This document shows positions 1-12,779 of a DNA stretch of 64,000 nt, one piece after another (the stretch's first letter is position 1; each line of letters opens with the position of its first letter). Position numbers and translations under genes: made by a program. The notes beneath the pieces are model-generated. The model was given only the letters and a program-made list of their open reading frames with translations. It searched no databases and had not been told where the DNA came from. The stretch comes from Schistosoma haematobium (Eukaryota > Platyhelminthes > Trematoda > Strigeidida > Schistosomatidae): contig NC_067198.1 of the NCBI RefSeq assembly GCF_000699445.3, forward strand, positions 24,873,536 to 24,937,535, in the 5' to 3' direction.

Positions 1-999
1 ACTGATAGAATTGTGATAGTTACTAAGTGATGTATAATAAGGAAATACGTTGTATATTATATATATACATATGAAGGTAGTTGCTAACTCTCGTTGGCCT
101 TAATTTCTGTAATCTAGATGACAGATATTTTAACATAGTTTACGACAACATTTTTCTAGCTATGAATAGAAACAACCTTTTGATTTCACTAGAATCAATT
201 CATTCAGGTAACGAATTAATGATATCGAATTATATATGGTAAGATTCAATAGTATATTTATGATGATAATAATAAGAGTAATAATGACTTTATATGGTGC
301 TATATATTAGATTATATGAAAAAAATTCTTAGAACAGAGCATATAATATTCCAACAAAATTCCTGTTTTATAAGCATTTAACCGGTGAATTAATTTGTGA
401 AACTGAAATTTTGATACTGTCAAACTGTATTATTATGCACTCATCTTGATGTTTCTGAGTTTAAACATTTATATTATGTTTAGTGAGTCTTTAATTCTTT
501 ATTTGTTTAGTCATTCTTTTATTAATTTCTATATTGAGTTTATGTCAATATATTTATTGATTGGTAATTGATTTCCATGTTGGGCTTAAAGAAAATGTTT
601 TACATTCTTAGACCTTCTTTAAATTAAAAATATTGATTATTTGATTATGTTTACCGTCTTAGTTATACACATGAATTGATATGATGAACAATATATTGTA
701 TAGCTGTTGTTATATAAATGTTGTTATGTTACAGTGTGTATAGATAGCAATTAAAAGAGTGCCCACTTTGTTTAATGTAATTCTTATGGTCAATAAGTGA
801 ACGTTTGTAATTATTTATATAAAAAACCATGAAAAACATCATTTCTATTATATTTATTTGTAAGTAATCGAATGAAGGCAATATTTCCCTTAATGAAATG
901 GCGACTAGTGATTTGTTGCATACAAAACTTATCAGTCGGTGGAATTGTAGTGAACGAAGATTTGATGGAGAAAATTAGTTCATTTCTTAAAACGAAATT

Positions 1000-1215
1000 A
1001 CAGAATATCTTCAAAAAAATATGAAAATCATAAATTAAATACTTCATTTGCATATTTTGCATCAACTGTCTCTTACAATTCCTGTTGTTATTGCAACTAC
1101 TCTCTGTCTTCATTCCTTTTCTCTTCGATTCGATCTTCTCAACCTTCTGCTGCCAGGCATTTCACTTCTAATTGATGTTACATACTACGTATGTTTGTCA
1201 ACATAAGTAGCATGC
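1000..1215 (+). repeat. Dispersed repeat X, copy 1
   Basis: Shares the order 'AATTACAGAATATCTT ... TTCATTTGCA ... TTTTCTCTTC ... CCAGGCATTTCA ... ACATACTACGTATGTTTGTC' with blocks at 5100-5200 plus 6140-6290 and at 23205-23470. No coding potential is seen. Class unknown. Confidence 0.6.
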
Positions 1216-1871
1216 ATCGTAAAATAAAATTTAAAGCTTTTATCTGACATAAAATTATTCTTATTAAATCTTGCAAACTTTTAACTCTTAGTTTCATTTG
1301 AACCTTGAGCATCTTAGTTAGTAAGTGCATCATTTTTGTTCAATGAAATCACTTTCAACAATTTGTAATTCATAGTTAATGGGCGATTTTGTTATTAATT
1401 TTATTAGTTCTAAAATAATTATAGTATTGTCATTTAATAGAAAAATACAAATTTGCATTTCTTATCTTTACAAAATTTAATTAATAATATTATAATACTC
1501 ATGTATTCTCATGGTGCTATGTCATACTTTAATATAAATCAATGATGAATCAAAACCATATCAAATAAATAGTTCACAAACTTACAACTAATAAATTGTT
1601 CCTTTTATCTAATTAATCATAATATTCAAATCATTACATAAAACAAAACTATGGTGTATATTGAATTTCAAGACGGACTTCTTCAAACAACAATCATTTG
1701 TGAATATTTTGTTTTGCTAGTATACTATGATGTTATTATCTTGAAAATTGATCAAAATGTCACAAAGAAAAACCATCCAACTTTTAATAAATCAAATCAT
1801 ACTTCATATTAAATATTGTATATTTCTTTTCATAAAAATAGACATGTATATGTTTTATTAAAAGTTTGTTA

Positions 1872-2144
1872 TTTAGGACTGCAATTGATCAGTCTCATGT
1901 TGGCATATGTGCATCCTGTGCGGATTGTCTCGATATAGCTTGAAGTCACAAGATTTTGAAGCAAAGACTGATAGTGGCTAGCAGTGGAACCGAGGATGCG
2001 CGTCTCGTCCTATTTGGGATTCGTCAGCTGGATGCACCTGCACCCCAAAGTTGATGTTCACTCGAAGACTGGAACCCAGTACCGATCGCTTCAAACGCCA
2101 TCGAGTTATCCACTTAGCTACTGATCAATTGCTGTCCTAAATCA
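1872..2144 (-). mobile_element. tRNA-headed SINE (Sm-alpha-like), hammerhead core damaged
   Basis: On the minus strand: a tRNA-like A box (TAGCTAAGTGGATAAC), a B-box region altered to GGTTCCAGTC, then CTGACGAA, stem II with TCCCAAATAGGA, CGAGAC and GCGCATCC. The catalytic GAAA of a hammerhead is GAGA here, so cleavage should be lost. The ends repeat in inverted form (TTAGGACTGCAATTGATCAG at the left end), meeting the next SINE head to head. Confidence 0.75.
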
Positions 2145-2174
2145 CAATGGGAAGATACGAGTAAAACAACATCA

Positions 2175-2335
2175 AATGAATTGAAACTTCACCCCATTGC
2201 AAAAACAGGTGGCTATCAGGACTCAGTAGCTAAGCGGATAAACGCGATGTCGTTTGAAGCGAACGGTACTGGGTTCGAGTCTTGGATTCTACTGCTCGCC
2301 ACTATCCATCTTTGCTTAAAAATTGAATGGAGCTT
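2175..2335 (+). mobile_element. tRNA-headed SINE, same family, internally deleted
   Basis: A box TAGCTAAGCGGATAAACGCG (one base inserted relative to its relatives) and B box GGTTCGAGTC at 2270-2282, followed directly by the 3' part (CTACTGCTCGCCACTATCC). The hammerhead segment between them is missing. It lies head to head with the copy at 1872-2144. Confidence 0.7.
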
Positions 2336-2364
2336 TAAAAGAACACAAACGTTCAATTACAAAT

Positions 2365-2460
2365 ACATTCTCCTTTTTTAATGTCTCACATCAACTCGGC
2401 GCCCAAATACTGTCAAACTATTCGATCAAATTTAGACGAAAGTTCTTATTTTAACTTTCA
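2365..2460 (-). repeat. Fragment of hairpin repeat Y
   Basis: Contains AACTCGGCGCCCAAATACTG and TTTAGACGAAAGTTCTTATT, also found at 20745-20820 and, in opposite orientation, at 14280-14345. Only the outer half of the repeat is present here. Confidence 0.55.
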
Positions 2461-3494
2461 GTAATTAATATACTTTTTTTCACTAAATTATAAATTAGTC
2501 ATGCTTGTAATTAAAAAACCCTTTCATTGATAATATATATGTGTTCAAGATGTCAATAAGAATATATATTTATCCTTATTTAACATCGAAATTTAATCAG
2601 TATTTAACCTAAGTAGGTTTAAAAATATCTATTTGTATGTTTTTTTGTTTAAATTGTTGCCTGTTGATCAAATAATAATATTCTATTTAATACTATCTTA
2701 TAATCAATGAATAGAATTAAATGTAAAAGTATATGGTAAGAGATATAGTTCAGTTAAGTGAAGTGCACTCACAAAGTATCCTTTCAGTAGAAAAAAAAGT
2801 TGTTTTTAACTTCCGTGAAGAATATAAAAAGAAAACTGTTATAGGCTTAACACTAGCTTCTGTTTCTCAGTGATGTTTGATAAAGTCTCAAGAGACCTTG
2901 TTGTGTTATCGTTCAAAATCCAACCATAGAGTGATGATGTATCGCTAAATTGAATTCCGATACAACTTCCCGTTTTCACATGGCGCCATATAATAAACTG
3001 ATTATTTTTTTTCAATCAATCTTAGCATAGACAATAATTGTCCAAGTTACTGAAGCCAATAATTCAAGATGAATTTACTGATTGAATTATCGTTACTTTG
3101 ATTGAATACTCAATGTAGAGTAATAAATAGCTTTCTATTTAGTGAACTTTGATTGTTTTCATAAACATTGGCTAATATTTCAACAAACGTAAGTTAAAAA
3201 CCCTTTTTATCTACATGTTTTTTCATTTAAAAATATTATTTTTCTTCGTTATTTAATTGATAAAATTAAATAATGTAAACATCTTTAATACAATCATTAA
3301 AACAAGAATAGATTTTATGCATAATTATGTATTGGAAATTCTAAAAGTAAATTTACTTAATCATAATGAATTTTGTAAATCTATCTCTACTCATATTGTT
3401 TACAATATTAGTTTTATTTGTTCATAAATTTAAAATTAGTTCTACAAATAAGTAATTAATAATTTATTTCAATGATTGAGATCATAATTAAATT

Positions 3495-3895
3495 GAAGTT
3501 AGACCACTAGTGAATAGCTTCAAGAGGTATTTCCCAGAGTTCTAGTGAGAAGCGGTGACCAGTGGAGTTCAACTAGGTCAGTTATGAGATAGTAACACAC
3601 TGATGACAATGGTGGATGTTTCACTCAATTTCGTGAATTAATTGAAGTTAGACATCAATATCGTTGGAAGCTGGCTTAGTGGTCTAGTGATTAGGCATTC
3701 GCGTGCGAGACTGATAGGTCGTGGGTTTGAATCTCGCGAGTCGGGATCGCGAATATGCACACTGCTGAGAAGTGTCACAATATGAAGAGACGGTCGTCCA
3801 TTGCTTCCAGGTTTTCCATGATGGTCTAGTTTCAATTGACTCATCATTTCAACTATTGAAATTACTATAATATTCACAAAAATTCTTCTGATAAT
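3495..3895 (+). mobile_element. Second tRNA-headed SINE family, near full length
   Basis: A-box region TGGCTTAGTGGTCTAGTG at about 3669 and B box GTGGGTTTGAATCTC at about 3722, followed by a hammerhead-like block (CTGAGAAG at about 3764, GAAGAGACGG at about 3785, GTCGTCC). The core GAAA is GAGA. The tail ends near TCTTCTGATAATCATT. Related copies lie at 9.8, 13.5, 16.8, 17.2 and 22.4 kb. Confidence 0.7.
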
Positions 3896-4930
3896 CATTT
3901 ATTTGTTAAATTGTAGATTGTTTATAGTTTACAAAAGATTTATATAGATTTAATTATTCATCTGTTTATTTACTTTCCCATCTATTTGTTAAAGTAATCA
4001 AAAGAAAAATGTTTCCAAAACTCTTTATTGACTTTATTATTATTGAGATAATTTTTTATAAATTTAGTAATTGATTATGAAGAATATATATTTCATCAGT
4101 TGACAAGGATATATATTTAAGGGAATATTATAAAAGTGAATGTAATTTATAGATTACACTTAAAGGAATTGTATTTTGGATAAAGATAAATCATATATTA
4201 GACATAAAACTGTAAAACTTTTGAAAATAAATTATAACAATCACATGATATATTTACATATAAAACTCATTTGAATTGGATTCTTATAAAAGGCTTTAAA
4301 ATTAAGAATGATCTTCAAACTGAAATCATTCAATTGAATACAATAAGGTTTGAGCTAAAGATCTGGTTATTCCATGCTTAAATGTTTATATATAGTTGTT
4401 ACTTGAATTAGTTTCTAAATAAAATTTTATTCTTTGATAATGTACACATATATACAAATGAATATGTATGTATACACTAATCATCTATCGAAATAAATAC
4501 ACTATATGGCTAATAGTATAAATCTTATTATATCACCTTACAGTGACCCAGATTAAAATTATGGTAATTTAATATTTCAAAACAAACAAACAACAACAAA
4601 ATAAATGCTAATCGGTACGATTGAGCGGTTTATTGTATACAAGTGTGAGTAGCTAACAAAGAAAATATACAATTCAATTTTGATCGATTTTTTATTGTAT
4701 TCATTTTGATCTCATTAATTTGATTATACCAACTGACTGACTGATTGATTTGATTCGATTCGATTTCATTAAAAATAATAAAAATAAAGATTTAAAATCT
4801 TGAAATATCTCAATAATTTTAAACATTTTACAAATTATAAATAATGATATTCAGTTATTAGCCTTAATTTAGGACACGTTCATCCATTCTTATAAATAAT
4901 ATGTTTCATAACACAAATATTTGTGTATTT

Positions 4931-4943
4931 TTGTTGTTGTTGT

Positions 4944-4980
<37 letters not shown>
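4931..4980. repeat. Microsatellite (TTG)n then (ATG)n
   Basis: Uninterrupted TTG units at 4931-4944 run into twelve ATG units up to 4980. A simple repeat, probably polymorphic. Confidence 0.95.
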
Positions 4981-4981
<1 letters not shown>

Positions 4982-5099
4982 AAAACAATCACTAGCCAAT
5001 TAGATAAGCAGATGTATAATGAATATATTTATTCAAAAAAAAGATCATCATCATATTTATTGGGAACAAGAATATAGATTGAGACAACACATAGTATCT

Positions 5100-5184
5100 A
5101 CCTAAAATTACAGAATATCTTGGTACGATATGAGAACCATACATGAAATATTTTATTTGCAAATTTCCATCCTTTGTCTTCCAC
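5100..5184 (+). repeat. Dispersed repeat X, copy 2, left half
   Basis: AATTACAGAATATCTTGG and the bases up to about 5184 match copy 1. The match resumes only at about 6140, beyond the RTE-like insertion. Confidence 0.55.
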
Positions 5185-6080
5185 ATTGCTTACTCTCACC
5201 CTTTCTCTTCCTCCTGATTATGATCGACTGGATCATGAAAACGTCAACATCCGGAGGGGGGGGAGCATGGGATACGGTGGACAACTAGGATTCATTTGGA
5301 CGATCTAGACTTCACAGATGATCTGGCCCTCCTATCGCAAACGCAACAACAAATGCAGGAGAAGACGACCAGTGTAGCAGCAGCCTCAGCTGCAGTAGGT
5401 CTCAACAAAGCAAGATTCTCTGATACAACACAGTATGCATCAATAGAATCACACTTCACGGAGAAGCTTTGGAAGATGTGAAAAGCTTTACATATCTGGG
5501 CAGCATCATTGGTGAACACGGTGAATCTGATGCAGATGCGAATATGAGGATCGGTAAAGCAAGAACAGCATATTTACAACTGGAGAACATCTGGAACTCA
5601 AAACAACTGTCAACCAACACCAAGGTCAGGATTTTCAATACAAATGTCAAGACAGTTCTACTGTATGGGGCAGAAACCTGGAGAACTACGAAAGCCATCA
5701 TCCAGAAGATACAAGTGTCTATTAAGACTTGTCTACGCAAAATACTTCGGATCCGTTGGCCGGACACTATTAGCAACAACCAACAGTGGAAGAGAACAAA
5801 CCAAATTTCAGCGGAGGAAGAAATCAGGAAGAAGCGCTGGAAGTGTATAGGACACACATTGAGGGAAGCAGCCAACTGCGTCACAAGACAAGCTCTCAGT
5901 TGGAATCCTCAAGGCCAAAGGAGAAGAGGTCGACCAAAGAACACATTACGCCGAGAAATAGAGATAGACATGAGAAGAACGAACAACAATTGGATAGAAC
6001 TAGAAAGGAAGCTCCAGGATAGAGTGTGTTGGAGAATGCTGGTCGGCGGCCTATGCTCCATTGGGAGTAACAGGCATAAT

Positions 6081-6112
<32 letters not shown>

Positions 6113-6131
6113 TGAGTAAGTAAGTAGATAA
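5185..6131 (+). pseudogene. RTE-like non-LTR retrotransposon, 5'-truncated, copy A
   Basis: Encodes the end of the reverse transcriptase ([20 protein letters not shown]; the FADD box reads FTDD) and the downstream region with [33 protein letters not shown] and [14 protein letters not shown], as in schistosome SR2-type RTE elements. An expanded G run near 5255, and a frameshift plus TGA between about 5400 and 5480, break the frame. The 3' end is a TAAG repeat (6083-6131), as expected for RTE elements. It is a dead copy inserted into repeat X. Confidence 0.9.
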
Positions 6132-6139
6132 GTAAGTAA

Positions 6140-6290
6140 TGACTCTTCCAGAGCACGATTCCTCTGTATTTTCTCTTCTACTCTTTTCAATTCGGTCTTC
6201 CTAGCTTTTTACTACCAGGTTTTCTCCTGACGATTGGTGTTACATACTACTTATGTTTGTCGACATAAGATGCATACACCACATATTGAA
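6140..6290 (+). repeat. Dispersed repeat X, copy 2, right half
   Basis: Continues copy 2 after the RTE-like insertion: TTTTCTCTTCTACTCTTTTC, then GTTACATACTACTTATGTTT, matching 1110-1200 and 23360-23450. Confidence 0.55.
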
Positions 6291-7183
6291 TATCTACTTG
6301 TATATACCTTAACTTATTGAAATTGCTCATTGTATCTATCGGTGTTTAATGTATATTTTCATATTTAAAATCTGATCAATTTAGTTTATGATTTGGTTTA
6401 GTAGCTGAAAAGTTTTCGAATAAATACGAAAAAAGCATAATACTCATATCACTATGTGCAACCAAGTACATTGCTTCGAAATTCTGAAATGAAATGAAAT
6501 ATCGTGAAAATTTCAATTCTGCCATTTAGTAAATAAAGAAGGAACGAACTCAGTGAAGAAATTTCAAATATACTCTAGCTGGAAAAGTTTATAGTGGAAT
6601 CGATTTTCAAATGATCTCGATCATCAGTATTAAAAAAAGCTTGTTTAAATTGTTATTCTTAACATGGACAGAAGACTGTTTCTCTTGTAAACTGATAATG
6701 GTTTAATAAAAAATGAGGTCCACAAAGTGATCCACATCTTTTTTCACCATAGATCGGGACGACTTGAAAGTTTGAAAACTCTATTACAGATGAACTCCGG
6801 TTGATTGGATTCGAAAGTTTGAACAGTTGGAATCCAATTCGTGAATCCTCAAGTGTTAAGTAAGTAGAGAGGTCTAAAGTTCTTAATTATGATACTTTGT
6901 GTGACCTAAGAATTTATACTGATTCCATCACTTTATTATTTGAGTAAAGAGTTTACACAGTTGTTTTGTTTCATAATAGCTCAAAGATGATGCCATCCAT
7001 GATATCTGATAAAAGTCATCACCTGGTAACTCAAAAATGCTTCCATTGTAAGTCCACAAAGTATAATAATTTATAGGTCTAATATGTAGTTATTTATCAA
7101 AAACCATGTGCTTTGTAACATATTAAGAGAATTAATGAAAATAATTTATTTGTAATATCACAAGAAGTAGAGGAAGTGAATTT

Positions 7184-7221
7184 TCTGACGTTTTGTGACC
7201 CAGTGTAAACCACTTCTTCAG
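7184..7221 (-). ncRNA. Minimal hammerhead-like motif of Penelope type
   Basis: Minus strand: CTGAAGAAGTGG, loop, CACTGGGTCACAAAACGTC. The layout (CTGANGA, short stem II, core A-run, GTC cleavage triplet) matches hammerheads described in Penelope terminal repeats. The core reads CAAAAC instead of CGAAAC, so activity is doubtful. Confidence 0.6.
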
Positions 7222-7534
7222 AGAATAAATGAACAAATTAGATTAACCCAAGCTTAAATAGTACAAAGGAACAGAGCAAGAATATTTGGTGCGATTAATC
7301 AAAAATGGTCTGATCAAGTCAGTGACATATCTATCCGGTCAACGTGATTTATGTGATGCATATTTGTGCTATAGGATGAAAAAATGTGATATTTGTGGTG
7401 CGTAAGGATAGAGTTGAATATGTATTAACGATGATGGTATGAGACGTGATTAGATCAGACATGGTAGCTTGAACAGATGATCCGAGTCAAATGGATAGTG
7501 GGACCTTATTTTCTATTGAAGGCAGTAAAATTAA

Positions 7535-9150
7535 GTAATATATGAAAAGCTTCAGCTACTCGCCTTTCTTTGTGGCATTAGCTGCTATTACCGATTTAAT
7601 TTGGAGTCTTTCCAGTTCTACGGGATTATTAAGTGGTTTCTTTGTGTACTTAAGATGTTCTTTAGTTCGAGTCAAGATTTCACGAGGTGAATCTCTAGTA
7701 TACAAAGCATCACAATCGATGCATCCGAATTTGTAGACATGAAGGAAACTTTGTCTTTTTTATGCTAATTAAAACATTTCGAAGGGTGTTCGTTGTTTTG
7801 TTATATACCTTAATTCTGTGCTGTTATAAGACTCTTTGGAGTTCTTCAGTTGTGCCACGGCGGTATGGTAAAACTACAGTACCAATACATGGCATTTCAT
7901 TCAAATTATTAGTTAACAGTAACACGCGTCGTTTTATTGCACGCTTTATAATCTTCATAGAAAAATTATTAAGATGTAAGATGCTAATTATATGCTTTCG
8001 TTCTTTTTTATCTTGTTAGCTCTTCTAGAGATTTAGGGCTAGTAAGATTTCTTCACTGAATGTGTGTGCTGAATTAAAATCGATATAACGATTTGAGTGC
8101 ATTGGTTTTCGGTAGATGGTTAGATTTATTGCTCCGTTAAGATTTTTTTTAACTAAACAATCTAAAAATAGTAGCTCACCGTGTTCGTCTTCATTCTCGT
8201 ACGTAGATTTAATGTGAGATGAGAATGTATTGATCAGTTTGGAAAAAAGGGTCTTAAGTGAATCTTTTTTATGACAACAAAAGTATTATCTAATTATCTG
8301 AGCCAAATTCGTGGTTTTATGTCATTGGCGAAAATCTTTGATTCCATCTGTGACATAAATAGGATGGCTGCAATCGGGGACACTGGGAATCCGTTCGCTA
8401 CTCAGTTTGTTTGCTTGTAAAGTGTCCTGTTATGAGTAAATAAGGTTAAATTTCAACACAGTTTTAGGGATTTCATGACCAGACTGATACATAAAGGGCA
8501 CCGGTTCGATAAAGTAGTATCATTCTCTAGTAAACCACTAGCATCTATGAATAAGAATACTAGTATATAATTATGCGACATCATATTCTACCATGGTTTC
8601 ATTCACTTCGGCAATTAATTCTGATATTTTTTATTCAAAGTCGTAGGAATTTTTAACTTTATTATGTAAGTTGTGTTGAATTGGCTTTAATATGCTGCTC
8701 AGATATTTAGATAATGCATATGTTGGTGTGTTTGTAAAGTTTACTACAGGTCTTATTGTGATGTTTGGTTGATGAAGTTTAAGCAACTTATAAAAACGTG
8801 AAGTAATGCATGATTTGGGATATAAAGTAAAACATAAAGAGACGCCAATGACTTCTTTTAGTTCATTCAAAAGTTGACGTGTCTCTGATTTCACTGTTTT
8901 TACCCGATTGAAGAATTTTTGGGTTTATCTTTTTATATAGTCCTTCAGAAAGATGTTCAAAAGCCTTAGTATAATAATCCTTTTTTTCATGACCACTGTT
9001 CTGTTGTCCTTGACAACTTTTGTGATTACAATAATTCTGTCCTTTTGAAGTGAGTGTAAAGAATAATTCTTCATCATTTTAGTTCTGTTTATTTCCGTAT
9101 TAAATCGTGTTGAAAATAGTTCTCTTCTGGTGGTTTTCTCAATGTTTGTT
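7535..9150 (-). pseudogene. Penelope-like retroelement, decayed RT plus GIY-YIG-like end
   Basis: Minus-strand translation shows Penelope RT blocks in order: LHSLQKDRIIVITKVVKDN near 9050, FYKLLKLHQPNITIRPVVNF at about 8740-8810, SKYLSSILKPI, ETMVEYDVA then LYTSI near 8560-8600, and GFPVSPIAAILF near 8340-8400. A terminal block (YKFGCIDCDALY, TRTKEHLKYTK; 7600-7735) resembles a degraded GIY-YIG domain. Many frameshifts and stops make it inactive. A hammerhead-like motif follows at 7184-7221. The family assignment is from motif order only. Confidence 0.8.
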
Positions 9151-9744
9151 AGTTCTTTATATCAATGTACCGAATTCCTCGTAAATCTTATTACTTAATG
9201 CACAAATAACATGCTAACAAAAAAGCATGTACGTTGTTATGAATGGGTTTTTACACCTTATTCTCAAATAATCTGACCAACAGATTGCCAAAACTTTTTA
9301 AACATTATCTTGTTATTTTACAGTTAATAAAGTAACAATAGTCTACACTTTCATTACATAACTCACATTCAAAACATAATAATTACCGGTCATAAGTCTT
9401 ACGTAATGTACGGATCAATAATACTAATACTGTCCTGTGTGAATAAACTTTCGAACATGAACCTAATATTTACAATTAAGTTAACCATTTAATTTTTTTG
9501 ATCATTCTGTTATACTATTTAAGATTATTCAGCTTTACCTTATATAAATTTATTGAATTCAACATATAACATTATTATGATCTATAAGAAAATAGATCAT
9601 GTCCGTAAACTTATTTAAAAAGACATTATAATTAGTCTTTATATGTAGTATATTGCAAGGGGGGCAGAGAATATACCAACGTGGCAATATACATTTATGA
9701 GTTCTGTTACATACATGCAATTTGTCATAAAACGTCTCTATCAG

Positions 9745-10215
9745 AAGGGGTTTTTTGGAGATTTTAGTAATTTAAATAGTTAAAATCATGAGTCAATTGA
9801 AGCTAGAACACCATCGAAAACCTAAGAGCACTGGACGACCGTCTCTTCCTATTGCGATACTTCTCAGCAGTGCGCATCCACGACCCGACCCGCCGCGAGA
9901 TTCGAACCCAGGACTTATCAGTCTCTCAGGCGAGTGCTTAACCACTAGACCGCTGCATCGGCATCCAACGATGTTAATGTCTAACTTCAACTAATCCACG
10001 AAATTGCGTCACCATACACCATTGTCTTCGGTGTTTAACTATCTCATAACAGACCTAGTTAAACTCCACTGGTCACTGCTTCTCACTAGAACTCCGGGAA
10101 ATGCCTCTTGAAGTCAGTCACTAGTGAGCAGATGATTATTGTCGGAAAGAGTTTTGTGGAGATTTTAGTAATTTCAATAGTTGAAATCATAAGTCAATTA
10201 AAGCTTGACCATCAT
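9745..10215 (-). mobile_element. Second SINE family, copy with hammerhead core drift
   Basis: In the minus orientation: B box GGGTTCGAATCTCGCGG near 9895-9915, then CTGAGAAGTATCG, ATAGGAAGAGACGG and GTCGTCCAG around 9828-9875. It shares the GAGA core change with the copy at 3495-3895. The sequence at 10140-10215 restarts the tail (AGTAATTTCAATAGTTGAAA), suggesting a second truncated unit. Confidence 0.7.
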
Positions 10216-10582
10216 GGTGGTCTATTGAAATAAAACTTTTTATTTTATATTTAAAAAATCAACGTAAAAAAGTAAGAAATTTTGAGTAATTGGAAAAACT
10301 GGATGGAAATAATCAATAAATAATTTTTTTTCAATTTTTCAGTAAATATTTATTTTAAAATAATCTAAATGTACAAATTCACTTCCCTAAATAGGAAGAT
10401 TATAAATCTTTAAATAAACATTCTCACTTAATCAAATATTTCAAGTTAAAAGCATCTTTCTTTTTCTTAATGTTCAGTAATCAATGAAAAAAATGATTAG
10501 AATGATCATAAAAACTATGATTGTTTTAAAGTAATTAGTCCCTTTGATAAATTTCGATAATGTAATAAGATGAAGATTATCA

Positions 10583-10852
10583 AAATTATGTGAACATGTA
10601 CCAAAATGGTTGCTGGAACAAATACAACCAAGTGGCCCAATAAGAGAAGAGGATAAACATCCATCATACTCTATTGTTAAACATATAATTGAAACAGGCC
10701 ATAAGGTTGATCTAAACTCGCCTTTTGTGATGTTTTATAAAAGTGTAAAAGGGTGTGTACTAAGGTTTATTTAAGCCTTGGACATACGAAAATTTAAACC
10801 CCTTTTGTGTATTCAAAAACAGTTTGTTCAAACCTTAAACCTACCCTGGTAA
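10583..10852 (+). pseudogene. Penelope-like element, C-terminal GIY-YIG fragment
   Basis: Open for 90 codons except one TAA: KLCEHVPKWLLEQIQPSGPI, then YSIVKHIIETGHKVDLN, stop, ALDIRKFKPLLCIQKQFVQT, ending at LNLPW and a stop. The 'I-H---TGH' and 'RFKP-LC-QK' patterns belong to the C-terminus of Penelope GIY-YIG proteins. The single stop shows it is dead, but it is much less decayed than the copy at 7.5 kb. Confidence 0.8.
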
Positions 10853-12779
10853 TATTGACTTATTATTCAAAGTGATTAGGTTTCGAACTGTGTTCACATT
10901 ATTATTATTACTCTTATTATTATCCTTATCTCCTCAAACACCATTTTCAGTCTAGTTGACTCTTTATTTTTATATATGAATGTTCTTCACAAGTATATGT
11001 GTGATCAGATTGTTCGAAATGTATTGCGCTAATATATGATTATTTTGTTATTTTATAAAATGATATAATACTATAGTAACCTTATAACATTTAATTGGCT
11101 TTTAAAATGAAGTGAGTACTTGATTTATGCTTTCATAATAGGTTGTATTTATTATTCAAAAAACTATTGCATGATTTATTTATTAAAGAGATTTTCATCA
11201 GAAAATTGCCATAAATAAAACACCAACAAAAATCTAAAAGGTACGTAATACTTATTGCCTAGCTGTATAAATTCGTTAGGATAGGGAGCCATTTTTATTT
11301 GGATATTTGAATAATGTAAAGATAGGTGGCTTTGTGAATTGATGAAAGTTAGAGAACAACTAAAAACTAGAGAGCGTTTCAATACTGTTCCAACTCATAT
11401 TTGCGACACCATGATAGTAGTTCTCCTTAACAAGGTACAATCTTAATAAAATGTTCAGCTAGAACATAGTAGTTAAAACATACAAATCTAACAGATTAAT
11501 GTTCGAACGATTTTTCACCAATAATCTTCAATTGTATGATCTTCATATTACTGATTCCTATTTCAGTAATTAACATTACTAACATTATTATAAAATATAG
11601 AAATGAACAGATAAATCTGTTCACTTAATAACTAATTTAGCATTAAACAGAAATTACAGAACCATATTTATAATTGTAGAATTATTCCGATGTACATTAT
11701 ATCTCAATATATATAATCCTATCAAACTATTGTTCTAGATATTGTCAATTAACTTTAAAGACAAAGAAAGAAACACATCACAAAATATTTTTCTACCTAC
11801 ATGTGAACATGAACATTTGTCATATAATCAACATATCATTAAAATAGATCATTAGATAAGAACAAAATGAGAAAGTAGTTATAGTAATAAAAAACAAACT
11901 ATTTTGGTGTTTGTTTCCTTTTGATGTATACCATCACCTGTTTTTCTTAATAATCACTGATACTAGTACTGTTAATACAACGAATAAATATACTATCTTG
12001 TTAAAATCACATTGTTAGTTTAATGTGTGGTATTCAATATTCGTACTGAAGTCAATATAACATTATTGACCGATACCAGTTAAATAAGTGGTTATTTCAT
12101 TTGATTAAATGAATTTCCTTTGTTAACTTGATGAAAGTTGATGAGGATTATTGTTATTATATTTATAATTTCGGATTCCACGAATAACACTTATTGATAT
12201 GTCAATCGGTTACTTGAAGATATAGAATTATATGTCAGTTGTAACTGAATCTAGTTAATACTACATGATATATTGTCGTTTTACTAAGTGATGACGTAGG
12301 ATTTTGTTTACACCTAATACTTGGTATTACACTTGATGGTAGTCAGTTTAATTGATATTACTTAATGAGATTTGCTAATTAATTAATACAAGAAAATAGT
12401 GTTTGTTTCCTCTTATGAATACAACACTACCACCGCTCTCTTTTTTATGTATATCACAATTAATATAAAAAGTATTTCTGATTAGTTTAGTTCTCCATGC
12501 ATCTATTCACTAAATAGTTTACTTTGATCATGTTGAGGATGCTGGACCCCCACAACTCACTCTGTAAACATCCTATATTTATGATCTTATTTTGGAAATT
12601 TGAATCTCTTGTTTCCGAGTCAAAAGCGCACATTTCTACCTTCAGCTTGTATTTCCCACTTGAAAGGACCCCAAATGTCATTGGTTCATTTTCTCTTTTA
12701 ATATGCTATTTTGTGACGATTCCTAATAACATTCTTATGCTGTATATATACGCTTGAGTTGTGCTTGATGTTGTTGTTA

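Noticed and set aside
3668..3690. Hammerhead activity for all second-family SINEs
   Set aside because: Cores at 3.8, 9.8, 16.9, 17.2 and 22.4 kb each carry changes in CTGANGA or GAAA. I kept them as ribozyme remnants within the SINE entries rather than as functional ncRNA.
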